From: Aegilops tauschii subsp. strangulata
Taxonomy: Eukaryota > Streptophyta > Magnoliopsida > Poales > Poaceae
Assembly (NCBI RefSeq): GCF_002575655.3
Contig: NC_053037.3
Location: 141,805,207-141,869,206, forward strand
Length of the DNA stretch: 64,000 nt
Direction of reading: 5' to 3'
Shown here: piece by piece, positions 11,549 through 23,432 of the stretch
Position numbering within the stretch: the stretch's first letter is position 1
Layout of the letters: each line of letters begins with the position of its first letter
Made by a program: the position numbers and the translations under genes
Notes under the pieces: model-generated
Databases searched by the model: none
What the model saw: the letters and a program-made list of their open reading frames with translations, nothing else
What the model was told of the DNA's origin: nothing

Positions 11549-12240
11549 TCAGGAAGTAAAATGTATGAATCAGGTTCTTTTAGATTACGTTGGTCATTCT
11601 ACCTAGTTACTACCAATGTAGTAATACCTGGAAGATTGGTGGTTAGAGGACGGCAGCTAGGAATAGCCATCTCATTTTGTGCAGTTGTACTAAAACTGAG
11701 GTGTGTACTTTTGATTGCGCAGATAGAAATGATACGGAGACAGACATCCTTGTTTGCGCAAATACGAAATACGGTTATTTAAACAGTGACAAATATTTGC
11801 AGTGGCGTATGATTAACAACAACATCTATTGTGTTATAATGGGCACTAGATTGACAGTATGAAAGTGCCCTTAAGTAAGTAGCATCACATCACATCAACA
11901 CTGCCACTAGATTAACATGCAGAACAATAGCATTAGTATTACTGTCATGAGAGTAGTACATGGTCAGTAAATGTGCAATCAAATTTGTGCAGTTCCACTG
12001 GGATGAAGCAATGTTACCGGTGTGAGATTTAAGTGTAACTGCAAAAACACAATTCATGGGTAATAAAGCAAGACGGAAGCACTTCATAAAATGGTGGTGG
12101 CATTGCTTCAATTTTTCGACGGCACTAGACCATTACTTATAGTGACATTAGGTGGCATTGCTTAATGCTTCATGTGATTTTACATTAACGGTAGCGATAT
12201 GGGCGTAGGGACAGCAGGGGCATAAAGTGGTGAGGCAGAT
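11549..12240. other. no supported feature
   Basis: Unique-looking, AT-rich DNA. I see no long frame and no transposon terminus. Confidence 0.4.
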
Positions 12241-13650
12241 GTGGTTGCCGAGAGCGGCAAACACTCAGACAGTATGTCTGCATTTGTCCCACTCCTCGGC
12301 GACATTTTCCTATGTGAGCACAGGAAATCTAGACCTGCTCATTCTCATTTGCGTTGTCCCCTAACACCCCTCACTTTCTTTCCTTTTTCAACCAAGAGAC
12401 AGGTCCACTTCCCCCCACCCTTCGCCATCCACCATGCTTTCTTCGCCTTTTCAACCAAGAGACCGGTTGGGTAGCCAGTATCTACTACTTTCCCCCATTT
12501 CCTCTTAGAACCAAGTCCTAGATTCATGCTACGACTTTCCCACTTTCTTCCCTGTTTGAACCAACTCTTAGATTCGACTGTATGAACTAGCTTTACCTCT
12601 AATAATAGTAAAAGCCTAGGTGGCTTTGGAACAGCCGACGGAAGTAGAAAAAGATCCACACGCAGCCACGTGGGGAGCTGGGGCAGTAGAGCAAGGCAAG
12701 TTTCAAAGGAATATATACCTGAGGGTCGTCGGCATGTGGCAAAGACGGCGTCGGGAGGCCGCATCTTGCCTACCGCAGGGAGGAAGAAGGGGTCGGAGGC
12801 CCTCCCTAGCCGGCGCTCTCTCGGAGAGAACAACACGACCGTCGATCGGGACGCGCGGGGCAGCCGTTGGTCTCCTCCCTCGCCGCCGACGACAGCGTGA
12901 ACGATGCACCTACACCCCTGCCCCGGCCGAGGTGGTCCGGCCGGATTTGTGACCAGCCGTGAGCAGAGAGAGAGAGAGTGTGTGGCCACCTATGTCTTGC
13001 TTAGATCTGGAGAGCATGAGAGAGTGAAAGAGAGGAAGCCTAGTAAAGCAAGCACTAAGGCTCCTACTTATATATATAGTGGAGTGATTTTGATGTACCG
13101 GCTTCAAAAAAAATGCGCTCCTACGTGTACCTGCGAGTGGGTGTGAGAGAACTAGTGCGTGCGTGCACCGCTTCTCTTTGTGAGAGTACAATATACTATG
13201 CCCAAAGAACGTTCACCACAAGAGTAATAGTATAAGTGTGTGACTTGTGAGCTAAAATAAAAGGTGCGCGACGTCTTTTGTTTTTTAGAAGTTCTGAGGG
13301 TAGGGTGTGAAGAGCACATATGTGTGTGACGTCTACCTTCAGATAGACGGTGGGTGCGAGAGGACTCGGGAGAGTCGTGACTCGTGAGGGTGCGTGTGTG
13401 CGTGAGAGAGAGGGGGCACGTATCAATGCAATGCATGTGTTTGTAAATCATTATCTGACAAACGTTTGCCACAAGCCGTTTCCTGACGAACGCTGTAAGA
13501 ACCATTAGATCAGCATCCGACAGTGTCAGTTTTCCCATGTCATTTAACAGAGCAACCACTCCTCCCACACACAAATCTTCCACGTGAGTGTTAGCAACTG
13601 CCGTATGCTCCTTCCTCCGTTCCATAATGCAGTGCATATAGCTTTATTGA
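12241..13650. other. GC-rich block followed by a GA/GT-rich tract, no gene supported
   Basis: 12250-12560 has an imperfect direct repeat of TTTCAACCAAGAGAC (12387 and 12449). 12650-12960 is GC-rich and open on both strands, which makes any single frame weak. From 12965 to 13420 the plus strand is a run of GAGAGAG and GTGTGTG with strong strand asymmetry, similar to 20.1-20.45 kb and 30.9-31.13 kb. Confidence 0.4.
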
Positions 13651-13819
13651 AAATTCGAACCTCACAAACTTTTAGCGAGTTTTCATGTATCAAAATGCAC
13701 ATATAGAATACCCAATATATATCATTTCATTCATCTTCGAGAGTAACTATAAAGATGGGGGAGGAGTCTACAAAGAAAGACCATCGTATCACCTGCAGCA
13801 ATTTCAACCATCCTTTGGT

Positions 13820-14215
13820 GTGGAGGAATATCATAGGAACTCTATATGATATGATTTTTATAGGATTTTTTCCTTTAGAGCTAATTGGTTCATAGGAATA
13901 GATTCATATACTCCACATTTCAAAGGAAATAAACATGATATCATTTTTATAGCTTTAGAGCCACTTGGTTCATATGAATGGATTCCTATACTCCCATAAT
14001 TTCAAAGGAAAATAAAGATTAGCGTATATTCAATAGAAAAGTTCCTATGATGTGAACCAAATGACATCTCTTTTCTAATCCCTCCTCATAGGAATTGAGA
14101 TACATGTCATCTCTAGATTCAGTAGAAAAGTTCCTATGATGTGAATCAAATGACATCTCTTTTCCAATCCCTACTCATAGGAATTGAGATATATGTCATC
14201 TCTTTCCCTACAACT
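13820..14215. repeat. degenerate local duplications in an AT-rich block
   Basis: Two nested duplications are visible. Blocks beginning TTTAGAGC at 13876 and 13952 each run on into GGTTCATA. A further pair sharing GTTCCTATGATGTGAA starts at 14041 and 14130, a period of 89 bp. The content suggests an old MITE-derived sequence, but I find no clean terminal inverted repeat. Confidence 0.5.
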
Positions 14216-14517
14216 TCCATGTATACATCTTCTATTCCTAAATAGCTAGTACAACCCACTAGTAGCTTTTTTTCCTAGACATGCAACTATGGCACAAGAA
14301 CACGTCATGCATGCAAGTCATAAATCACATTGTTTTTCTACTATATGCATGCAAGCACCACATCATCAATTCGTGCATGTTACTCATAAGTTATTTCTTG
14401 CATTAAATTTTGTATTGACAATGTATGTGCTGGTCACGTGCACACATATGTAGTTCACATTCACATTTTTGTTAGAAATGACATTCTTTTAACCGCAATT
14501 CATTTTTTCTCTTTGTA

Positions 14518-14744
14518 CTCCCTCCGTCTAGGTGTGTAAGTCATCTTCCAAAAACCAAATAATCCCAAAACACTTTGGCACGGTACATTAACTCCCTCCT
14601 CGTTTCTTTTTTCGTGACATATCAACCAATAAGAGATGTGGGCGTGCATGCGTTCAATGGCTTGAGACTTTCAAACATGACATGCAGTGGTTAATTCATT
14701 GCATGGAATGCTATTAACTAGCAAAAAAACCTAGACGGAGGGAT
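14518..14744. mobile_element. Stowaway-type MITE
   Basis: Left end CTCCCTCCGTCTAGG after a TA, right end CCTAGACGGAGGGA before TTA. The terminal inverted repeat, about 225-bp length, lack of coding capacity and TA target fit Stowaway (Tc1/Mariner). Confidence 0.75.
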
Positions 14745-15705
14745 TATTACATTTTTTCATTTTAAGCATACATTCACTTCCCATTAGTTATAGATGTTTT
14801 TGGAGGAACTTTTATGCATTATCTATACCTATACCCCTATATAGTGTGCGAATAACTTTGAAAGATGGTTGTTGGATGAAGCTAATCCGATAGCGCAGAG
14901 ATGGCAATCCAAGCACTACCGGCCGTTGGATATCATCAACATTCCACCAGATTCTGCCACATGTACAATCTAGAAGACTCCATGGTTGAACTTAAGCATA
15001 ATGCACAAACCTCAAAACACAAGCACTTCTCCTTTGTTCTAGAATCTCCCATATCATAATTGCCCAAACTTTTTTTTTCTAAATGAATTGCCATTATTTG
15101 TTTTTTACTTTATGCTTTGCAATGCACAATCCCATGAATCTTAACCTTTTTATAAAACTAATTGATTTTGAATGAGATGAACTATAAGAACTAAACGGAC
15201 AACTACATCATGCATATATGACTCAAGCTTTACATGCTATAGTGTGTATTTATTCATAGTTTGGTTTCCAAATCTCATGCGTTCAATGCATGTGCACCTT
15301 ACTAGTTTTGAGTAGAGTAGTAAATTTCACGCGGCCAAATCTCATGCGTTCAATGCAGGGCCCATGCATCATTGCCTTTCGGTCGAACCTACGTCCACAA
15401 TTGTTTGTACGTATATCTCCACTGGTCCCCGAACCCAAAATGCTGCCTCATTCCTGTAAAACCAAGCGGCCCACACATATTAAGGCGTCGACTCGAACTC
15501 AATCCCTCTCCCGTTTACTACGACGTGGCCCCGCACGCTGTAGTACTCCTACAAACCCTACCGCCGCACGCATCATCGATTTTCTTCAAGAGGACGAGGG
15601 AGAAGCAGATTTGTAGTGGAGGCCCCTACCCTAGGGTGCCCTAGGTAGCTACCGCACGCATAATTGGTTTTCTCTTTTCTTTATGCTCTTCCGCCCTAGA
15701 GTGAA
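14745..15705. other. no supported feature
   Basis: AT-rich to 15300, then moderately GC-rich. A repeated phrase, AAATCTCATGCGTTCAATGCA, occurs at 15271 and 15337. No gene or terminus is supported. Confidence 0.35.
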
Positions 15706-16610
15706 ATGATGGTTGCTTCGTCCATCCAGCTTAATGCGGGAAAGGTGGGGCTTTGTGATTTGACCCCTCATCGCTCATTTACTACTACTGCGGCGCTACG
15801 ATCGGGGTGCCTCCAAGTCCAACCGCTGCTCCGAACTGTAATTTGGTGCATCGCACGTGGAACAAGACGGTGGATGAGCCACATGTCGGCCAAAGGGGTC
15901 CTGTTAAGTGTGTCACCATTTCGTGTGCGGACTGACCCTGCTTGAGTTGCTACGCCAACACGACAGGAGCAGCCTACCACTTGGTTTTGCTCCTTGGTGA
16001 ATCCCAACTATATTGATCTAAGAAGATATGTACTGTACTACCCTCTCCGTCTCGGTTTATAGGGCGCACACGTAGTTCCCGGTCATCGATTTGACTAACT
16101 AAATATGAGTTACTATGTCACAAAAAGTATATCATTGGATTCTTAAGCGGATGTAGTTTCTAAACATATTTTGTTCATCACATATATAGCCAGTTAAATT
16201 CTCAACCTAGAACGACGTGCATGCCCTATAAACCGATACGGAGGAAGTAGTAAAAATGAGGTGATTTTACCGAGCGATGGGCGGGGGAGCATGGCCTGTC
16301 ATGCGGTCCCACGTGTCATGATGTACCAAGGCGATGCGCGTGTCCCTCTTGAGGCAGAAGCAATATTACGTGGTTTTCTTGAAGGAGATGATGGTGAAGC
16401 GAAGTGTGAAATAATGGTTGCTTCGTCCGTCTGGGAAGGTGCGGCATTGTGATTTGACGTATAATTGCTCATTACTACTACTAGGGCGGTACGACTGGGG
16501 TGCGTCCCCCTGCTGTTCTGCACTGTTATTTGGTGCATGGCATGTCGACCCGGTTGCTATATGTTCCACATGTCGGCGAGAGGAAGTACATCATTCATGA
16601 AAGCGAGCAT
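15703..16610 (+). repeat. direct duplication of about 190 bp (15703-15895 and 16410-16580)
   Basis: Both copies share GGTTGCTTCGTCC near their start, then TTGTGATTTGAC, GCTCATT with TACTACTACT, a GGTGC block, TGTTATTTGGTGCAT or its variant, and CCACATGTCGGC at the end. They are diverged by substitutions and small indels. A Stowaway MITE (16038-16250) lies between them. No gene is evident in either copy. Confidence 0.65.
16038..16250. mobile_element. Stowaway-type MITE
   Basis: Left end CTACCCTCTCCGTCTCGG and right end CCGATACGGAGGAAGTAG are imperfect inverted repeats; TA flanks both sides (16036-16037, 16251-16252). The inner ends GGTTTATAGGGC and GCCCTATAAACC also pair. Confidence 0.75.
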
Positions 16611-16856
16611 CGACGGAGGAGTACAAGACACGGCTTGGTTTTTGCTGCTTCGCGCGATCCATCGATACAAACCCGGACTAAAAAAAAGGCGAGGGCGGGT
16701 CTTTTCCCGCGCGGCAGGCAGGGGAGTTTGGCATAGTCTGTTCAAGGCAACGAGGCAGGAAGGGAAACAAGCAAATGAAGGTTGAGCGACTTAGTTTTGG
16801 GAAAATCTGATTTTATGGAGTACGTACCCACTATGGAGGTAGTATACTACTTACTA

Positions 16857-17197
16857 CTCCCTCCTTTCCGGTTGATAGGGCTCGTCTAAAAATCGGTTTT
16901 CCGTTTTATAAGTCTCAATTCTACTAGTAGTAGTAGTACCATCACATGTTGGATTTTGAGGTGCATTAAATCACCCGATGCAAGCATTGTCAAGAGAAAA
17001 CTCACCAATGCATGTAGAAGTTCATGGAAATTTAGTGGTCCTGCAGGCAATAGTTCTAATTAATGCCTCGGTAAACATAACTTCTTGAGAAAAACGAGCG
17101 TACATTACTTGTGCAAACTACGAATTAATTCCACCACTCACTGTCTACCTTGGTTGGAGAGATTTTGAAATTGAGCCATAAACTGGAAAGGAGGGAG
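16857..17197. mobile_element. Stowaway-type MITE, 341 bp
   Basis: CTCCCTCCTTTCCGG on the left pairs with CTGGAAAGGAGGGAG on the right, flanked by TA (16855-16856, 17198-17199). The copy at 27588 is an inverted, rearranged relative. Confidence 0.85.
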
Positions 17198-17447
17198 TAG
17201 TAACATAGCCTAGGGTAGCTTGCTGCACCACGGACTCGAAGGAAATTGCTATAGTAGTACTACTCCTATATACCACTGTACTATTCCTACTACTACTACT
17301 ACTAAAAGACATATATTCCAAACAATATGATAATCTCTCTAACCAACGTAGGGACGAGGAGTAAACGGAGAGAGTAGTAAAATTTTATCCTCGTCTTGCG
17401 AGCCACCGCACGCGTGGGCGAGGGAGCGGGCGTAAGGCGTAGTACTA

Positions 17448-17682
17448 CTACCTCCGTCCTGGTTTATAGGTCACCTTTGTAGTTCGTGCCAAATTTTGAC
17501 CAAATATTTAGCTAACAAAATGTTAATGCATGTCAACAAAAATTATATCGTTGGATTCGTATTTCAACATAGTTTTTAGTGATATAATTTTTGGTAACAT
17601 GCACGAACGTTTTGTTAGTTCAATCCATAGTCGAAATTTGACACAATATACAATGGGGACCAATAAACCAGGACGGAGGTAG
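17448..17682. mobile_element. Stowaway-type MITE, 235 bp
   Basis: CTACCTCCGTCCTGG on the left is the exact reverse complement of CCAGGACGGAGGTAG on the right, with TA on both flanks. Related degenerate or half copies lie at 25560-25755, 26105-26205 and 36946-37072. Confidence 0.9.
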
Positions 17683-18296
17683 TAGTAAGCAAGCTTCACC
17701 TCGTCCTGCGAGCCACCGCGCCCGTGGGCAGGGGAGACGGTGTAGTAAGCAAGCTTCTCCTTGTTCTGCGAGTTGATGGGACACATCAAAAGTAATATGT
17801 ATAGAGCATCTCGAGTGTATAGAGCCTTGCCTCTAAGGTAGGCCCCACATGGTTTGCCTCTTTTCTAACATAACGCGTCAAGTCGCAATTCGTTTGTTCA
17901 CCTGTGGTAGACGATCCTCTATCAAGTGGACAACCAGTACACGTGTCAAATTACCACATGGGCTGCATTTTCGTACAGAAATGAGCTCCACCGTGTATTG
18001 TGGTTGGGAAAGAGACGGGAGTACGTGCGCCGTGCGTGCACCTCTTCTCTTCGTGCACGTCCCCCACCTACGTGGGTGTGTGTGAGAGAGATACAAACCT
18101 AGACATAATGCGCCGTCCATCCCCATGCCTCCACCCAATCCGACCACCAGTCACCACCATGCCCCACTCCTCCTCACCTTATCTCTCATCTTTCTCGAGA
18201 TATCATTTTTTCAATGAAATTCTCGAGATACCATTTTACCGATAAAATTCTCGAGATATCATTAGTTTTTACACATGGGATTACTCCTGCATGGGT
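17683..18296. other. non-coding block with local repeats
   Basis: A phrase CTGCGAGCCACCGCGCCCGT near 17706 repeats the one near 17396, on either side of the MITE. 17900-18000 (from GTTCACCTGTGG) matches 37377-37465. At 18195-18265 ATTCTCGAGATA is repeated. No gene is supported. Confidence 0.45.
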
Positions 18297-18420
18297 CAAT
18301 CACAACAGGTGTTTTGTAAAAAAATGCATCTTGATGTTCCGTGCAATGCACGGGCATCCAATCACAACAGGTGTTTTGTAAAAAAATGCATCTTGATGTT
18401 CCGTGCAATGCACGTGCATC
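18297..18420 (+). repeat. 62-bp tandem duplication, two copies
   Basis: CAATCACAACAGGTGTTTTG begins both copies (18297 and 18359). They differ at one base (CGGGCATC against CGTGCATC). Each contains the palindrome CGTGCAATGCACG of a Helitron 3' end. Confidence 0.9.
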
Positions 18421-18427
18421 TTGCTAG
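18400..18427 (+). mobile_element. Helitron-like 3' terminus
   Basis: The hairpin CCGTGCAATGCACG is followed after a few bases by CTTGCTAG, then T. A short GC hairpin just before CTRR with T at the insertion point is the 3' signature of Helitrons. The body would extend to the left. The 5' TC end was not located. Confidence 0.55.
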
Positions 18428-18430
18428 TCC

Positions 18431-19198
18431 ATGAAAACAACACATGGCAAAATTTCACGGCGAACGAGGGATTTGAATCTGTTGGGAGGGGCTGTTTGGA
18501 TCTTGCCCGAGGTAGCCAAAATATGGGTGACCATTTTGTCCACTGGTGCCTTTGCCACCGATGAACGAGGAATGGCTCGGGTGCTCATGCATCCTCCAGC
18601 GCGCACGTTGGAGACGAGCTCGCACGAGCTATGCTTTTTTTGTCCCACCACGCCGCCTGAGCCGGCAGTAGACCGGCCGACGACCCTCAAATTTTGCCAT
18701 CCAACCGTAGCCGCACACATTCTGACAACAACTCAACCAACCAGACGAAATTCATGCAAACACAGTGATATTTCATATAAACAATGACGGAATTCATATA
18801 AAATACGGATTTTCATACAAACATGACGGATTTCATTACATTCAAATCAAATAAGCGGTGCTAGTTTTGGACAGCACAGGTATATAATACCTAGCCTAAA
18901 TGGTCGCCCGCGATCCATTTGTGTTCCTCATGGCCGGCAGCACGATCACCGGACTGCCGGGAGCCCCGGAGGTAAATGCTTCAGCGCAAAGGACGGCTCG
19001 CTTCCCCATTGCCCAACTGATATGTTTGGCTGATGCCCAAGATGATGGTGGAAGGGGGCTTCTCCGCTTCCGTGGAGCCCATACGGGGTCGACGAAGGTC
19101 CTCGCAACAAAAGGATCCGGCAAGACACTTGCTGTGTACGCCAGCGTCGCCTCCGCGGTGGCGTTCATCGGACCCAAGTGGCGGCGGCCTCCCGTGTT
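18431..19198. other. no gene supported
   Basis: GC-rich from 18900 with frames open on both strands, none with a recognisable domain. Confidence 0.3.
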
Positions 19199-19670
19199 CT
19201 ACTTCTCCTCAATGATGGCGGCGGACGCGGAGGCGCTGGCCACCGACTCGTCGCTCTCTGTGCACCCGGCTTGTGTCTCTGCTTGCATGGCGTGGCCACC
19301 GGCATGGGAGTCTCGGCCACAGAAACGGGAGACGTGGTCGCAGACACGGGAGGCGCGGTACAAGGTGGCGGCGTGGACGGCAGCGATGCCGCCCGTGCGC
19401 CGCTCCTCGTCGAGCTGGCCTGGAGCGGCGAGTTGCTGAACCGCACGCCGGCTTGGGCCAGCAACTGGCTCCGTCGGGCAAGGGGAGGGAGGTGGATCAG
19501 CGAGTTGCATAGCTCATATCCGGCGGGCTCGGCGGGCCACCCAGCCTGCTTGGATGTGGGATAACTACTCTTCGTAAGCCATTGTAAGAGTGGACAAAAT
19601 GGTGAAGGAGGAGATAGGGGAGCGGCGGAGGTGTGCGATTCTTGGCCGGCATTTGGCCTCGTTTAAATAG
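19199..19670 (-). pseudogene. decayed minus-strand gene of unknown family, copy A
   Basis: A TATA-type element (TATTTAAAC on the minus strand, plus 19661-19669) lies about 75 bp before a possible ATG near 19587. The best conserved reading includes a segment with QLADPPPS and a serine-alanine-rich end (SVASASASAAIIEEK) before the stop at 19199. Copy B at 36258-36710 is a clear relative: both have the same TATA box followed by GAGGCCA, a shared stretch GTCCACTC or CTCCACACTC, GGCTGGGTG, and GCAACTCGCTG, in the same order. In copy A the early frame is cut by a stop (GAAGAGTAG). I do not recognise the protein. The repeated promoter-plus-coding unit suggests a gene carried by a transposon, possibly a Helitron. 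Confidence 0.4.
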
Positions 19671-20480
19671 GAGATTAAATTGATGGCTGACGGGAGGAGC
19701 TCGGCCGGTGTTGCGTTTAATGTCGGCCCGGTCATGAACGAACTTGTGTCCAGAGTGGGTTTCTCGGCTTCCACACGGGTTTCATGGAGGCGTTTAATTG
19801 CGGCAAGGAGGCGTGTTCAACCGGGCGTGCATCGAGTGGCGCCCTCGACTCTGACGTACGACACCGCGTCGTTCTTCCACTGATGTTAGAAGCCTGGGGG
19901 CTAGTTCGTCGATAGTATACACACACGCACAATGTCTAGTATTCACGTGTACTTTGTACACACCCCTATCACTAATATACAGTACCAGGAGTAGGCTTTT
20001 TCCTCAACTGCAAGGGTGCGAACTTGGGTAAAACTTTGCCTCGTATTACCATCCAGCCTAACAGTCAGGGATATCCCATCGAATGATCTGATGGAATCAT
20101 ATCTGCCAACTACTAAGAGAGAGGTGTGTCTGTGGGGGGGGGCAATGTGTGCGAGAGAGGCCTAAAGATAATGTGCGTGCAGGAGACACGTAGGCACATA
20201 TATATGCGTATAGAGGGCTAGTAGAGACCGCGCGTGTGTATATATATGCATGTGAGAGAAATAGTGTTTTCCAACTGAGATTAGTGAAAAGAGTGGTACA
20301 TAGTAGTCGGAAAGAGAGAGAGAGAGGGATACAGAGAGTGTGTGTGCGTGAGACACCCCGGGAGAGATTGTGAGCATGTGTGAAAGAGAAATGCCGATGT
20401 ATATAAAGTGTGTGCACTTATGCGTTAGATAGAGAGATATATAACGCGTTTGTGAGAACGGGCCAAGGCATAGTGCATCT
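19671..20480. other. GA/GT-rich asymmetric tract, no gene
   Basis: 20110-20460 on the plus strand is dominated by GAGAGAG and GTGTGTG runs, with TATATATGC motifs. Minus-strand frames here are low-complexity artefacts. Confidence 0.45.
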
Positions 20481-21230
20481 ACGTGTAAAAGGCGGTTCTA
20501 CGCATTAAATTAAAATATAAATTGCATTATTATTTTTGGACGAGATCATGAATTTTGCAATTTGCGTATGAACGAAAATCGGTCTATCAGACACCCATAC
20601 TCTATTGAATTCTAGCATGTGCATGTGTTTATTTCATATTATCGATCCATAGAGTGAGAGCGGTTTGAAATACATGCAATGCACTGCTTTTGCAATTCAT
20701 ATATAAACATTAATTAGTGCACTCCATGTTGTTAGTGTGAAGCACTTTATACATTTGTCACTTACATGGATACATTCCAAATTGCTAGCTACGAAATAGA
20801 ATACATGTTTAATTCAACATAAAGGGGGTTTCGAAGATTCGAATTCATAGGAAGTGCATTAATCTATTTGAACCCGAGATAATGGCATTTGTAAATCAGA
20901 TCTAAAAGGGGGCATCAATCTTTGTTGTGCGTTTGAACATGCTATATATTCATACGCATGCCTAACTATTTTTTTGCAACCAAGGAGATTATATCTGGAA
21001 CCATACATGAACTAAGGTAAGTTGCATATTTTTTAATATATACTCGTGTACAATGTATATTCAAATGTACCCCCTCCATTCCAAAATAATCGTAGTTTTA
21101 GGATTTTCAAGAGTAAAGATTTGTGAAGTTTGACAAATCCTGAAAGTTCAATTCAAGAGAACCGAAAACATTAATGCTTCTGCTCCCAAATATTGAACGA
21201 AGCGCTAAATAAGCCTCTGGTCACCCAAAA
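20481..21230. other. AT-rich DNA with one truncated MITE end
   Basis: CCCCCTCCATTCCAAAATAA at 21070 looks like one end of a Stowaway-type MITE; I find no partner end. Nothing else is supported. Confidence 0.35.
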
Positions 21231-21239
21231 CCGCGCGAG

Positions 21240-22086
21240 ACTAATGTTTGGTGGTAGGAAATTACTGTCCTGACTCTGGCTTGTGTAGCCTATCGGCCCG
21301 ATGTCCAAAGGTCTAAACCGGGGTAGGTTTGTAACTTCACCAAGGCGCCAGCCTCAACCGCCTCCGAGAAGCATTCATACGCCGTGGGCGCCTAAACACC
21401 TATGCGCTTGGTCGAAATCTATCCCGCCCACCATTTGGGACATCTGAGATTATTGTCCCACCCCCAACCCGCAATATGTCCGAAATTTTAGATGGGGGCA
21501 AAGTTTGTAACTTTCCCCAAATTTCAAACAAGCGCGTCCCAAACCGAAACATTGTTCACCCTTAGTTCCCCTCCCTCCGTTTCCCCATTCATACTCCGTG
21601 GGTGCCAAAACGCCCTCTCCACCAGCCGCGAAACCCCAGCCTCCTCCGTCCTCCACCCCATCGCGCCCAATCCACCACCTCCCTCCTCCATCACGCTGGA
21701 GCCGGTACCCTGACATCGCCGTCCAACGCAACCGCAACCCAAATGCCCTCAAGGACATAGCAGTTCAAGCCCAGGCAGAGCTGCCTCCACGACGCCGACG
21801 CCGACGTGTGCCGTAACAGAACCACTTCGACCACGCCGTCCTGCGCCTCACCGCTGCCGCTCTACTATCGCAACCGTCCACCGCACCAGAGCTGTTCCCG
21901 CTACGCCGTCGTCCGCCGCCTCGGATCTGGTTCCCCGCCGCCGACAGACGGCCACCGCACCACACTCAACAACTTGGCCATGGGTTCATCCAAGGCTCCA
22001 CCGTCCTCCACAACTTCTTGTTTCCAGCGAACCACACGAAGATCATTGGAAAAACAGAAGGAGGACACAACACTGCCAGCAGAAAG
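21240..22086 (+). pseudogene. T24-1: promoter and first exon remnant of a CACTA-associated gene
   Basis: This block is colinear with 38840-39573 (T24-3) and, more weakly, with 32640-33050 (T24-2). Shared landmarks are CCTATCGGC, GGGGTAGGTTTGTAA, TTCATAC-CGTGGG, CCCATTC-TACTCCGTGGGTGCC, AAACG, CCTCCGTC and CTGGAGC or CGGAGCTGATACCC. The T24-3 start codon corresponds here to ACG. The block ends at a donor, AAAGAG followed by gtactc at 22087, matching the donor of T24-3. The product would be proline- and arginine-rich and has no domain I can name. Confidence 0.5.
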
Positions 22087-22878
22087 AGGTACTCCTCTTC
22101 CCTTATTCGTGCAAATCTTACGTCTCTGCTCACACTGTATTCATCCCATGAAAGAAACTAGTTGAGCGCTTCGTACTGCATCTTCTTAGTGATACTAAAT
22201 GCACAAGGTTTCCTCCCATTTACTATTTCACCTTTGTTAGAGGTTAGTAGCCCCCTGGATTTCAATTCAGGGTCAGTCGACTCACAATTAAAAGAAGCAT
22301 CACCCGCTTAGGCGCGCGGAACACCTAGTCCGCCTGTTCGCCGGGGAAGCAGCGCATCGATGTCTATCATAGGGGTGTGGGGTGCAGGAGCTGCTTGCGC
22401 CCGATCTGAAGGTCGGCGGGGCTTGAAGGGATGGCCGGGGGGCGATGCCAAGCACGGCGATGCGGTGAGGTCGAGGGGAGGGCGGAGGCAGGGGACTGGG
22501 CCGGTGGTCGCTGGCGTTTCGAGGAAGATCGTGACACTGACTGGTTGGAGGTAGATGAAGGCGGTCTGCCCGTTCTTTGTACATGGACGGTGCAGAAAAA
22601 ATGGACTGACCTATTTGTTTTCAGTCAACTGTTATTTTCATCGGACCACACCTTGTGGTGTGCTGGAGGAGCATCTGCATTTCCCAGCCATCCCTGTGGT
22701 CATATTTCAAAATCCTAGAATCTAGTAATTTCGTGTGCCATGCATGTTGTAGAGCTATCATATGTCTGCCGTCGTTTATTTCTCACCGACCTACTATCTG
22801 CTACCTTTACACTGTACTACTTGTGTACACACTTCACCCATACTCACACTATTGTTTTTTTATGCATGGGCATTTCAG
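22087..22878. other. intron of T24-1 with a GC-rich insert
   Basis: 22310-22560 is GC-rich and not present at the matching place in T24-3. The rest is AT-rich intron-like sequence with a pyrimidine tract before the acceptor at 22878. Confidence 0.4.
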
Positions 22879-23051
22879 ACTCTGACGCAATGTTGATGAA
22901 TACAAAAAAGAAAAGACAGAAGTCGCTCCAGTGTAATTCGAAGATAAGCACTAAGCGTCTCAGCGCTCTAAAGGGTGCCGTGCCAGCAGATGGAGACAGT
23001 AAACATAGCTCTGCAGTTGATGATCTCAATTGCCACACACAACCATCCCAG
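22879..23051 (+). pseudogene. T24-1 cassette exon 1
   Basis: Acceptor TTTCAG at 22873-22878 and donor CCATCCCAG followed by gtgcttgctttaac. The open frame is Lys- and Ser-rich (MNTKKKRQKS) and ends PSQ, as in the other cassettes. The intron start (gtgcttgct... TTGCATGTTGCATATGGTGTCTAG) is also repeated in the later cassettes. Confidence 0.55.
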
Positions 23052-23329
23052 GTGCTTGCTTTAACTTCGCGCTGTCAAATGTGGTTGCATGTTGCATATG
23101 GTGTCTAGCTTGTATTGCTTCTAATTTGGTTAAATTGCATCAGCTTACTTTACACATTATACCTTTGATAATGACATGCCTTCCTGTTTTTCATGCATAC
23201 TACATATGTCTATTAACCATGTTCATACATCAAACTAATGCTCTTTTGTATCCCTCATCAATCACTTATGATGGGACAGCCACCCCAGTGGGTTACTGTG
23301 AGACGTGCTACTTGTTTAAAGAGTGCAGT

Positions 23330-23432
23330 GTCATCCTCCCCACATGATTCTCAAGAAATAGCAAGGCTAAATGAAGGTAGTCAACGTAGCTCTCTAGTTG
23401 ATGACCGCAATTCCCCCACACCACCATCGCAG
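23330..23432 (+). pseudogene. T24-1 cassette exon 2 (partial)
   Basis: Ends CACCACCATCGCAG at a donor followed by gtgcttgctcttacttgg, with the same downstream intron as cassette exon 1. The left limit is uncertain. The residues include DDRNSPTPPSQ. Confidence 0.5.

Noticed and set aside
12345..12989. Minus-strand frame of 214 codons
   Set aside because: The DNA is GC-rich and open on both strands, no domain is visible, and the residues are mostly Arg, Pro, Leu and Ser as in chance frames. Not called as a gene.
18896..19564. Plus- and minus-strand frames up to 179 codons
   Set aside because: Plus-strand frames overlap the minus-strand copy A and have Ala/Arg/Ser-rich chance composition; 18896-19177 has no homologous partner in copy B.
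20097..20417. Minus-strand frames over the GA/GT tract
   Set aside because: Low-complexity Ser/Thr/His/Leu translation of dinucleotide runs.
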